This document shows, piece by piece, positions 1-6,249 of a DNA stretch of 6,249 bases. A model generated the notes under the pieces. The model was not told where the DNA came from, searched no databases, and saw only the letters and a list, made by a program, of their open reading frames with translations. The stretch lies in NCBI GenBank assembly GCA_031261865.1, contig JAISIV010000062.1:1-6249 (forward strand), read 5' to 3'. Numbering within the stretch: position 1 is the stretch's first letter; each line of letters starts with the position of its first letter. The translations under genes and the position numbers were made by a program. Origin of the DNA: Lactobacillaceae bacterium (GTDB taxonomy: Bacteria; Bacillota; Bacilli; Lactobacillales; Lactobacillaceae).

Positions 1-266
1 CACGCGTTTCTGGTGGAGAACAACAACGACTGTCTTTGGCACGTGTCCTAGCTAAAAACACACCAATTGTCATTCTCGATGAACCGACAGTTGGTCTTGA
101 TCCAATTACTGAAAAGGAAGTTTTGCTTTCCATTTTTAAGGCCTTAGAAGGTAAGACAATCCTCTGGATTACCCACCATCAAATTGGTTTAAATTTAGTT
201 GATAAAATTATTAAGGTTGATAATTCGAAAATCGTAAAGGAGCGTCCAAAAAAATCAAAAAACTAA
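1..266 (+). CDS. cydC: ABC exporter ATP-binding domain, C-terminal 87 residues (CydC-like, 5'-truncated)
   Basis: Only the end of the gene is present; it is open from the left edge in the frame beginning at base 3 and stops at TAA 264-266. Directly visible are the ABC signature (SGGEQQRLSLAR, about bases 9-44), Walker B with its catalytic Glu (IVILDEP), the D-loop (GLDP) and the H-loop histidine (WITHH). The combination PTVGLDPITE plus WITHH is, from memory of the family, characteristic of CydC. CydC is one half of the heterodimeric CydDC exporter of glutathione/cysteine (and possibly haem) needed to assemble cytochrome bd oxidase. The ATPase domain is C-terminal to the membrane domain and cytoplasmic. 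The tail is lysine-rich (KERPKKSKN). Its last codons contain the Shine-Dalgarno and A7 run discussed for the next gene, whose frame it overlaps. CydD or another type-1 exporter half remains possible because the membrane domain is outside the window. Confidence 0.8.
   Translation, partial: RVSGGEQQRLSLARVLAKNTPIVILDEPTVGLDPITEKEVLLSIFKALEGKTILWITHHQIGLNLVDKIIKVDNSKIVKERPKKSKN
236..242 (+). promoter_or_regulatory. Shine-Dalgarno AAAGGAG inside the end of cydC
   Basis: AAAGGAG is the best match to the anti-Shine-Dalgarno sequence at any gene junction in this window. It lies in the Lys-Glu codons near the end of cydC. No ATG, GTG or TTG follows at a usable distance in any frame. The only start-like codon in the hydrolase frame nearby is ATC at 254, 11 bases after the last G, slightly long for a Shine-Dalgarno. 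The site therefore either drives initiation on AUC or acts as an internal pausing signal for frameshifting at 248-254. Confidence 0.6.
248..254 (+). other. Candidate -1 slippery heptamer A_AAA_AAA
   Basis: The run of seven A is positioned exactly as X_XXY_YYZ in the cydC frame (codons 249-251 and 252-254 are both AAA). This is the same arrangement as in known bacterial -1 frameshift sites of the dnaX type. A -1 slip would bypass the cydC stop at 264 and enter the frame of the glucosaminidase. Against strong programmed shifting: the upstream Shine-Dalgarno is only 5 bases away (about 10 in E. coli dnaX), and the only downstream hairpin is AT-rich and 14 bases off. The same run could also allow polymerase slippage. 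Function is inferred only. Confidence 0.3.
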
Positions 267-856
267 TTACAAAACTTTACATCGTAACTTTTGTTTTCTT
301 TTTTTCTTTTTTCTTCACGGTTAATCTGCTGAACAAAGATGCCATCAATTCCAGATATAACGTTTCGGCCTTCGAAAAACAAAATATCGTCCAGACTAAA
401 TTTCTCATGAAAATATCTTCGGCTGTCCAAACCGACCAAGCCAATACAAAAGTTTTAGCTTCACTAACCTTGGCTCAAGCCGCCTTGGAATCCGATTGGG
501 GACGTTCTCAGTTAGCAGCTAAATGGAATAACTATTTCGGTGTCAAAACTTCGACAGATGATGAAGATAAGTTTGTCCTCTTGCCAACTAAAGAATATCT
601 TGACGGTAAATGGGTCACGATCAAAGATAAATTTGCTGTCTATAAAACTCCATTAGAAAGCATCGAAGCGCATTCCAAGCTTTTCTTGGAGGGAACGACT
701 TGGAATAAAGACCAATATGTCGATGTTATAAATGCTAAAAATTATAAAGATGCGGCCATTGGTTTAGTGAAGGATGGATACGCGACTGACCCTCAATATG
801 CCGAAAAGATTATCTCGGTGATTGAAAAATATCACTTCAATATTTACGACAAATAG
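254..856 (+). CDS. Membrane-anchored GH73 glucosaminidase (peptidoglycan hydrolase), non-canonical start
   Basis: Numbering is from ATC 254 (200 residues). Residues 1-7 are basic (IKKLITK) and about 8-26 are strongly hydrophobic and Phe-rich, forming an N-terminal signal anchor with no lipobox and no convincing signal peptidase site. The Glucosaminidase (GH73, FlgJ/LytG-type) fold then covers about 65-196. It has the ALESDWG motif with the catalytic Glu at 79, NNYFGVK at 92-98, TKEYLDGKW near 112-120 (its Glu is the likely second acidic residue), and FAVYKTPLESIEAH from 127. The enzyme should cut the glycan strand of peptidoglycan outside the membrane. An ATG at 407 is in frame, but it lacks a Shine-Dalgarno, falls after the anchor and would leave a cytoplasmic protein, so I reject it as the start. 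The frame is open back to a stop at 221-223 with no ATG, GTG or TTG before 407. AUC initiation after AAAGGAG, or frameshifting from cydC, is inferred. The domain is certain; the start is not. Confidence 0.75.
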   Translation: MKKLITKLYIVTFVFFFSFFFTVNLLNKDAINSRYNVSAFEKQNIVQTKFLMKISSAVQTDQANTKVLASLTLAQAALESDWGRSQLAAKWNNYFGVKTSTDDEDKFVLLPTKEYLDGKWVTIKDKFAVYKTPLESIEAHSKLFLEGTTWNKDQYVDVINAKNYKDAAIGLVKDGYATDPQYAEKIISVIEKYHFNIYDK

Positions 857-876
857 CCGGTGTTAAAATTGAATAT

Positions 877-3108
877 ATGCAAAGTCCTTTACTCGATAAA
901 CTCAATAAAGAACAATCTGAAGCGGTTCAAACTACAAGTGGACCGCTTTTAATTATGGCTGGGGCCGGTTCTGGAAAAACGCGCGTCTTGACTCACCGCA
1001 TTGCCTATCTAATAGAAGAAGAACACGTCGCCCCTTGGTCGATTTTAGCTATTACATTTACTAATAAAGCTGCTAATGAAATGAGAGAGCGTTTGGCTAA
1101 TTTGATTAGCTACGAAGATGCAAGCAGTGTATGGGTTTCAACATTCCATTCATTTGCTCTACGTGTTTTGAGACGCGACGCTGACAAAATAGGTTTCGGT
1201 TCCAATTTTTCAGTTATCGACGCCAGTGCCCAAAGAACCTTAATCAAGCACATCATTAATGATTTGAATCTTGATTCTGAGGTTTTTGAGCCCAAAAATA
1301 TTCTGGCTGCAATTTCAAATTTTAAAAACGATATGACTTTGCCGGACGAAGCTAAAACTTTAGCAGGACCTTCTGAATACAAAAAGGGAACTGCTAGAGT
1401 CTATGCTGAGTATCAGAACCGGCTTAAACAACAACAAGCAATGGATTTTGACGATCTAATCAATAATGCCATTCTCCTTTTTAAAACTAGTCCTGAAACA
1501 CTTCATTACTATCAAAGAAAATTTCAGTACATCCACGTTGACGAATACCAAGACACCAATGACTCTCAGTACACTTTAATTAACCTTTTAGCAGGTGGAG
1601 AATTTGGTTCTCGTAACTTAACGGTAGTCGGTGATTCAGATCAGAGTATTTACGGTTGGCGTGGTGCCAATATCAATAACATTCTTAATTTTGAAAAGGA
1701 TTATCCAGAATCAAAGACGATTATGCTTGAGCAAAATTATCGTTCTACTAAAACGATTTTGGATGCAGCAAACCAAGTTATTTCCAATAATGATAATCGT
1801 AAAGATAAAAATTTGTGGACAAATAACGACTCTGGTGAAAAAATCACTTATTATCGGGCCGGTAATGAAACCGATGAAGCTTTTTTTGTGGCTAATTCAA
1901 TTGCTAAAATGCATGACAATGGTCGACCGCTGGACGATTTTGCTATTCTATTTAGAACTAACGCCCAGTCTCGAACTTTTGAAAATCAACTCAATAAGAT
2001 GCAAATTCCATACCGTATGGTTAACGGCACTAAGTTCTTTGACCGAAAAGAAATTCTCGACATCATCGCCTATTTGCAGTTAGTTGCTAATCCCGATAAT
2101 GATTCAGCTTTTGAAAGAATTATCAATGAACCAAAAAGGTCTCTAGGCGCAACCTCAATTGAAAAACTCCGTGTATTTGCGGCCAGTCAAAATCGTTCGA
2201 TGTTTTCAGCAATTGATTATATTGATGATACTACCGGTTTGAACTCAGCAGCCATCGGCAAATTGCGAAAGTTTGTCGTTATGATTGACGGTTTTATTGG
2301 TCAATCGGAATTCTTGGATCTCACTGAATTTACTAAACAGATTTTTGATGAAACCGGAATTCGTGACCAGTACGCCACAAAGAACGATCTTGAAAGCCAG
2401 TCTCGAGTCGAAAATTTGGATGAGTTTTTATCGCTCACAAAAGAATTCGATAGTAGTTATGTCCCTGAGGAATCAGAAACGAATAATAAGTTGATTGATT
2501 TTCTTGGGACAACTTCCTTATCTTCGGATATTGATGATATGACTGAAAATGGTCAAGGTGTTACTTTAATGACACTTCACGCCGCTAAAGGACTTGAATT
2601 TCCAGTTGTCTATCTAGTTGGCTTAGAGGAAGGTATTTTCCCATCATTTAGAGCGATTATGGAATCTCCTGAGCAAATCGAAGAAGAGCGTCGATTAGCA
2701 TACGTGGGAATCACTAGAGCTCAAGAAGAGTTGTTTATTACAAATGCGGTTGCTCGATTACTTTTTGGTAAAACTCAAAATAATCAACCAAGTCGTTTTA
2801 TCGAAGAAATTGATGGCAGTTTGTTGGATCGAATTGGTGGCTATTCAAGAACTGGTTCCAACGATTTGTCGTCACCAAAACTCACTCCTTTTGACAACAC
2901 AGTCCAATATTCCGCCAGAACTACTACCGGGGCTCAAAATGAAGAATGGCACGTAGCTCAAAAAGTTAATCATAAAAAATGGGGGCAGGGTACGATTGTC
3001 TCCATTAAAGGAGAAGGAGACGATATGGAATTGAATATCGCATTTCCTAATCAAGGTATCAAAACACTGCTCGCGGCATTCGCTCCGATTACAAAAGTCG
3101 AAGAATAA
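877..3108 (+). CDS. pcrA: ATP-dependent DNA helicase PcrA (UvrD/Rep superfamily 1A)
   Basis: A complete 743-residue protein, the normal length for PcrA. It is a 3'-5' DNA helicase used in nucleotide excision repair, removal of RecA filaments, transcription-repair contacts and rolling-circle plasmid replication. The superfamily 1 motifs appear in order: Q-motif LNKEQSEAV (9-17), Walker A AGAGSGKT with Lys34, motif Ia AITFTNKAA (58-66), Walker B VDEYQDTN (221-228), motif III VVGDSDQSIYGWRG (250-263), motif IV LEQNYRST (284-291), motif V VTLMTLHAAKGLEF (562-575) and motif VI RRLAYVGITRAQEE (605-618). Residues about 692-743 form the C-terminal Tudor-like domain (KWGQGTIVSIKGEGDD), which contacts RNA polymerase in Bacillus PcrA. 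The start at 877 aligns with the usual PcrA N-terminus. Its Shine-Dalgarno is poor (only GGTG, 14 bases upstream). It begins 20 bases after the glucosaminidase stop and ends 2 bases before ligA. No catalytic residue is missing. Confidence 0.97.
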   Translation: MQSPLLDKLNKEQSEAVQTTSGPLLIMAGAGSGKTRVLTHRIAYLIEEEHVAPWSILAITFTNKAANEMRERLANLISYEDASSVWVSTFHSFALRVLRRDADKIGFGSNFSVIDASAQRTLIKHIINDLNLDSEVFEPKNILAAISNFKNDMTLPDEAKTLAGPSEYKKGTARVYAEYQNRLKQQQAMDFDDLINNAILLFKTSPETLHYYQRKFQYIHVDEYQDTNDSQYTLINLLAGGEFGSRNLTVVGDSDQSIYGWRGANINNILNFEKDYPESKTIMLEQNYRSTKTILDAANQVISNNDNRKDKNLWTNNDSGEKITYYRAGNETDEAFFVANSIAKMHDNGRPLDDFAILFRTNAQSRTFENQLNKMQIPYRMVNGTKFFDRKEILDIIAYLQLVANPDNDSAFERIINEPKRSLGATSIEKLRVFAASQNRSMFSAIDYIDDTTGLNSAAIGKLRKFVVMIDGFIGQSEFLDLTEFTKQIFDETGIRDQYATKNDLESQSRVENLDEFLSLTKEFDSSYVPEESETNNKLIDFLGTTSLSSDIDDMTENGQGVTLMTLHAAKGLEFPVVYLVGLEEGIFPSFRAIMESPEQIEEERRLAYVGITRAQEELFITNAVARLLFGKTQNNQPSRFIEEIDGSLLDRIGGYSRTGSNDLSSPKLTPFDNTVQYSARTTTGAQNEEWHVAQKVNHKKWGQGTIVSIKGEGDDMELNIAFPNQGIKTLLAAFAPITKVEE

Positions 3109-3110
3109 AA

Positions 3111-5159
3111 ATGATTCCAGAATTTAAACCATTAGAACAATTGAATAGTACCGAAGCCCAACAAGAAATTGCCACTCTTTCTGACCAGTTGAATGAATAC
3201 GGCTATCAATACTACGAGTTAGATAATCCTAGCGTTGAGGATTATGTTTATGATGCTCTTTATGCTCGTTTAGTAGCTCTAGAAGATAAGTTTCCTCAAT
3301 TTGTCACTCCTGATTCGCCTACACAAAGAGTTGCTGCTGGAAACACTACAGCTGATAATACTCGTGGTTTAACTAAAATCACACATCCGACACCCATGCT
3401 TTCTTTAGGGGATGTATTTAGCATTGAAGAGTTAGCCGATTGGGACAAACGCACTAGAAATGCTATTAATGCCGACCAATTAGATTACAATCTTGAATTA
3501 AAAATTGACGGACTTGCCATTGAATTAGATTATGTTGACGGAGTTTTGGTTTTAGCGGCGACTAGAGGGGATGGAAGTATTGGAGAAGATGTTACTCAAA
3601 ACGTCTTAACTATTGAAGATATTCCGCATACTTTAAAAGAACCGTTGACCGTTTCCGTACGCGGAGAAGTTTATATGACCAAAGCTTCTTTTGCTAAATT
3701 AAATGAGCAAAGAGAAGCTGAAGGTGAAAGTATTTTTGCTAATCCGAGAAATGCTGCAGCCGGAAGTTTACGTCAGTTAGATTCTAAAGTTACCGCGCGT
3801 AGAAAATTGTCTTCGTTTGTCTACCAAACTAGTACCCCTGAGGTTTTAGGGGTGACTACTCAATCTGATTTATTGTTGCGTTTTGCAGAACTCGGTTTGC
3901 CTACAAATACCACCAATGAAGTAATTCATAATATTGATGAAGTTTCCGACTTTATTGAAAAATACCGGGAACTAAGAGATTCACTTCCATATGGAATTGA
4001 CGGGGTTGTTGTCAAGACAAATAGTTTTGATTTACAAACCGAAATCGGTAATACTGTAAAAATTCCTAAGTGGGCGATTGCCTATAAATTCCCACCTGAA
4101 GAAGCTACAACCGTCATTCGAGAAATACAGTGGACAGTTGGCCGCACTGGCGTCGTAACTCCGACTGCGATTATGGATCCAGTTCAATTGGCCGGCACTA
4201 CTGTCCAACGCGCTAGCCTGCATAATCCAGATTATATTGCCGAAAAAGATATCCGTTTATTAGACACGGTCACCTTGCATAAAGCGGGCGATATTATCCC
4301 TGAAGTGGGCCAAGTTTTAGTGAAATATCGTCATCAAGATGCTTTGCCTTATGAAGCACCCGGTTGGTGTCCATCTTGTGGAAGTAAGCTAGTTCATATT
4401 GATGGGGAAGTGGCATTACGTTGCATTAATCCAAATTGTTCTGCTCAAATTAAAGAAGGATTGGTGCATTTTGCTTCGAGAAACGCCATGAATATTGATG
4501 GATTGGGCCCACGCGTGGTTGACCAACTACTTGAAACTAAAATTGTTTCAAACATCGCAGACTTATATGAAATTAAGAAACCACAGTTGATGTCTTTGGA
4601 AAAATTTGCTGATTTGTCTGCCGATAATTTAGTGTCGGCCATTGATGATTCTAAACAGAACAGTGTCGAAAGATTAATCACCGGTCTTGGAATCAGAGGA
4701 GTCGGAGCTAAGGCCGCTTTAACGCTAGCTCGTCGATTCGAAAATCTAGATGCCTTAAAAGATGCTAAAGAAGAAGATATCGCAGCTATTGACGGCCTAG
4801 GTGAAGTTTTAGGACATTCTGTCCGTCAGTATTTTGACAATGACAAAATTGAAGAAATGATTACTAGGCTTCGCGAACTTGGCTTGAATTTTGACTACAC
4901 TAGTCAAACAATGCAAGCAGACTCTGACAATTATTTCTATAATAAGAGAGTTGTCTTAACAGGAAAATTAACTGAACTTACTCGAGATGGTGCCACTCAG
5001 TGGTTAACTGAACATGGAGCAAATGTTTCTTCATCAGTTTCATCTAAAACCGATTTAGTTATTGCTGGTTTGGATGCTGGAAGTAAACTCACTAAAGCTG
5101 AAGAACTCGGGATTCAAGTAATAAACGAACAACAATTTATAGAACTACAAAATGAATAA
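3111..5159 (+). CDS. ligA: NAD-dependent DNA ligase LigA
   Basis: A complete 682-residue protein of typical LigA length. It seals nicks in replication and repair using NAD+ and is essential in most bacteria. Domains in order: Ia with the NAD-binding YQYYELDNP...YDAL pattern (32-50); the adenylation domain with AMP-accepting Lys131 in KIDG, TRGDG (151-155), VRGE (183-186), GIDGVVVK (295-302) and AYKF (324-327); an OB fold to about 415; a four-cysteine zinc finger (Cys420, 423, 438, 443); helix-hairpin-helix repeats (for example GLGIRGVG at 525-532); and a C-terminal BRCT domain (about 607-682). The start codon lies 2 bases after the pcrA stop with only a weak purine stretch (GAAGAA) ahead, so translation is probably coupled to pcrA. 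Lys131 sits some 15 residues further in than in E. coli LigA, reflecting a longer N-terminus; no in-frame later start looks better. All catalytic residues seen are intact. Confidence 0.97.
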   Translation: MIPEFKPLEQLNSTEAQQEIATLSDQLNEYGYQYYELDNPSVEDYVYDALYARLVALEDKFPQFVTPDSPTQRVAAGNTTADNTRGLTKITHPTPMLSLGDVFSIEELADWDKRTRNAINADQLDYNLELKIDGLAIELDYVDGVLVLAATRGDGSIGEDVTQNVLTIEDIPHTLKEPLTVSVRGEVYMTKASFAKLNEQREAEGESIFANPRNAAAGSLRQLDSKVTARRKLSSFVYQTSTPEVLGVTTQSDLLLRFAELGLPTNTTNEVIHNIDEVSDFIEKYRELRDSLPYGIDGVVVKTNSFDLQTEIGNTVKIPKWAIAYKFPPEEATTVIREIQWTVGRTGVVTPTAIMDPVQLAGTTVQRASLHNPDYIAEKDIRLLDTVTLHKAGDIIPEVGQVLVKYRHQDALPYEAPGWCPSCGSKLVHIDGEVALRCINPNCSAQIKEGLVHFASRNAMNIDGLGPRVVDQLLETKIVSNIADLYEIKKPQLMSLEKFADLSADNLVSAIDDSKQNSVERLITGLGIRGVGAKAALTLARRFENLDALKDAKEEDIAAIDGLGEVLGHSVRQYFDNDKIEEMITRLRELGLNFDYTSQTMQADSDNYFYNKRVVLTGKLTELTRDGATQWLTEHGANVSSSVSSKTDLVIAGLDAGSKLTKAEELGIQVINEQQFIELQNE

Positions 5160-6249
5160 TTTTCGACAATCATCACAATTTAAGCTAGCTCGCTGGTTAA
5201 TACCAATCTTAATTACCGTATTATTAATTATTTTTGTCATCTACTTTTTTAATCAAAGACAATCAACGACGGTCACCACTAATACTTCTGGCGTCAAAAT
5301 TACCGGTAACGATTCTGCAGAAGATCAGTATCGTTCCATTATTAAGGACGGGAAATACGTCACATCGGCTGCGCGTGGAATTTCTGTTTCAACAGAAACT
5401 CAATTTAATGCCCAGAGTTTTGAAAATAGTATTAATTTGGTCTCAAAAAAATATTTTCAGCCTTCTAATTTTATTTTTCGTGAAGGACAAATTCTTTCAG
5501 GTAATACGATTCAAAAGTGGTTGGGTAGATATTCTGATTCCAATTCAAAAGGTTTGAACCCACCAGACAATGGAAGAACTGATAACGGCCGTTCTCCGTA
5601 TTATCTTCAATCCATTATTGAAGATGATTTCGTTGAACAAACTTCCGAAAACGCCGTTTCTCTTCGAGGAATGACAATCGGATTTGCCATGAACCGAACG
5701 GATTCTTACACCAAAGAACAATACGGCCCAATCTACTCTCAAGATATTTCTAAAGATGAGATGGTTGTTCAGGGAAAACAAATTGCCGAAAAAGTTTTGA
5801 AACGCTTGAGAGCTATGAAGAGCGTAAAAAATAATCTTCCAATATTGTTGGTTATGTATGAAAACGCCACTGATGATGATTTGGTTGGTGGAGAGCCTTA
5901 TGCTTATTACTATTCTCGATCAGGAAGTAATATTGGTTCGTGGAGTTCAGTTGATATCAAAAACGTTGTCTTCCCATTTTCTGATGGTTCTGATGAAACT
6001 GTAGGAAGCGCTGAAAATACCACTTTCAACAATTTCCAAGATACGATCAAAGATTTCTTCCCAACTCTATCCACAGCTACTGCAACCGGACGCTACGAAA
6101 ACGGAATTAATACCGGAATTCAAATCGAGATTAATACGGCTTTTTATAGTACTTCTGAGATGAAAGCTCTAACTAATTACGTCTCGTCAATTTTGCCTTC
6201 TTATTTCCCAAATACAATTCCAGTTACTGTATCACTGTACGGATCAAAT
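5152..6249 (+). CDS. camS: CamS-family surface protein, N-terminal 366 residues (3'-truncated at window edge), no lipobox
   Basis: The frame is open from ATG 5152 to the right edge (366 codons) with no stop. The start overlaps the ligA stop in ATGAATAA. No Shine-Dalgarno is visible, so coupled reinitiation is likely. Residues 1-14 are polar/basic, and about 15-33 (WLIPILITVLLIIFVIYFF) form one membrane helix. The rest is an extracellular-type domain resembling CamS: YRSIIKDGKY near 60, ARGISV, FREGQ...TIQKWLGRYS (109-128), the following GLNPP, SPYYLQSIIEDDF, RGMTIGFAMN, and a RLRAM...LPILLVMYENA stretch. Known CamS proteins are lipoproteins of unknown main function whose cleaved signal peptide can yield a cAM373-like plasmid mating pheromone. 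This one contains no cysteine in the visible sequence, so it cannot be lipidated and is probably a signal-anchored homologue. The location after pcrA-ligA is the classical camS position and supports the assignment. The family call is by motif memory, not by search. Confidence 0.85.
   Translation, partial: MNNFRQSSQFKLARWLIPILITVLLIIFVIYFFNQRQSTTVTTNTSGVKITGNDSAEDQYRSIIKDGKYVTSAARGISVSTETQFNAQSFENSINLVSKKYFQPSNFIFREGQILSGNTIQKWLGRYSDSNSKGLNPPDNGRTDNGRSPYYLQSIIEDDFVEQTSENAVSLRGMTIGFAMNRTDSYTKEQYGPIYSQDISKDEMVVQGKQIAEKVLKRLRAMKSVKNNLPILLVMYENATDDDLVGGEPYAYYYSRSGSNIGSWSSVDIKNVVFPFSDGSDETVGSAENTTFNNFQDTIKDFFPTLSTATATGRYENGINTGIQIEINTAFYSTSEMKALTNYVSSILPSYFPNTIPVTVSLYGSN

Noticed and set aside
199..227. 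Promoter-like TTGATA with an AT-rich -10 candidate before the glucosaminidase
   Set aside because: The -10 at 17-base spacing (TAATTC) is poor and the better GATAAT is only 14 bases away; AT-rich coding sequence gives such matches by chance.
291..330. TTG start at 291 rescued by an indel in the T tract
   Set aside because: It has no Shine-Dalgarno, is in a frame that closes soon after, and would drop the basic residues before the membrane helix.
822..850. TTGAAA -35-like hexamer ahead of pcrA
   Set aside because: The hexamer at the right distance (TACGAC) matches a -10 at only about three of six positions, so I do not call a promoter.
407..856. Glucosaminidase starting at ATG 407
   Set aside because: It begins after the obvious membrane anchor in the same open frame, has no Shine-Dalgarno, and would leave a cell-wall enzyme in the cytoplasm; 407 is more likely an internal Met.
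1110..1382. Minus-strand frame of 90 codons inside pcrA
   Set aside because: Antisense to conserved PcrA coding sequence, with no Shine-Dalgarno or known domain.
1631..2083. 150-codon + strand frame inside pcrA
   Set aside because: It overlaps conserved helicase motifs III and IV in another frame, and its product has no recognisable domain; it is a shadow frame.
4032..4681. Two minus-strand frames inside ligA (4032-4223 and 4445-4681)
   Set aside because: Antisense to the LigA OB-fold, zinc-finger and HhH regions, with no family resemblance.
5234..5557. 107-codon + strand frame over camS
   Set aside because: It is out of frame with the CamS reading frame that stays open for 366 codons and carries the family motifs; it is a shadow.
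5545..5781. Minus-strand frame of 78 codons in camS
   Set aside because: Antisense to conserved CamS sequence, with no supporting signals.

Overview
The window reads as low-GC Gram-positive (Firmicutes) chromosome. By protein character and gene order it is most likely a lactic acid bacterium (Lactobacillales). The pcrA-ligA-camS run is typical of that order. The moderately AT-rich codons and divergent LigA and CamS would suit the Leuconostoc/Oenococcus side, but I cannot fix the genus by eye. All genes are on the + strand and packed almost end to end. No stretch over 300 bases lacks a gene, and I see no tRNA, rRNA, CRISPR array, insertion sequence or large repeat.

Layout: 1-266 is the 3' end of an ABC exporter gene (ATP-binding domain, CydC-like). 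254-856 is a small membrane-anchored cell-wall hydrolase (GH73 glucosaminidase). It has a Shine-Dalgarno but no ATG, GTG or TTG start that would include its evident membrane anchor. 877-3108 is the full DNA helicase PcrA. 3111-5159 is the full NAD-dependent DNA ligase LigA. 5152-6249 is the first 366 codons of a CamS-family surface protein, running off the window.

How the genes relate: PcrA and LigA are housekeeping genome-maintenance enzymes (unwinding during repair and rolling-circle replication, and nick sealing). Their genes are separated by 2 bases, and ligA overlaps camS by 8 bases, so the three are probably co-transcribed and translationally coupled. The upstream pair joins a cytochrome-bd-assembly type transporter to a cell-wall enzyme. 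They overlap at an A-rich junction carrying AAAGGAG and a perfect A_AAA_AAA heptamer in the cydC frame.

The most interesting point is that junction: the hydrolase needs either a rare AUC start or a -1 frameshift from cydC. Second is a CamS homologue with no cysteine, so it cannot be a lipoprotein or give the usual lipoprotein-derived pheromone. The rest looks ordinary, and I found no convincing new multi-gene system.
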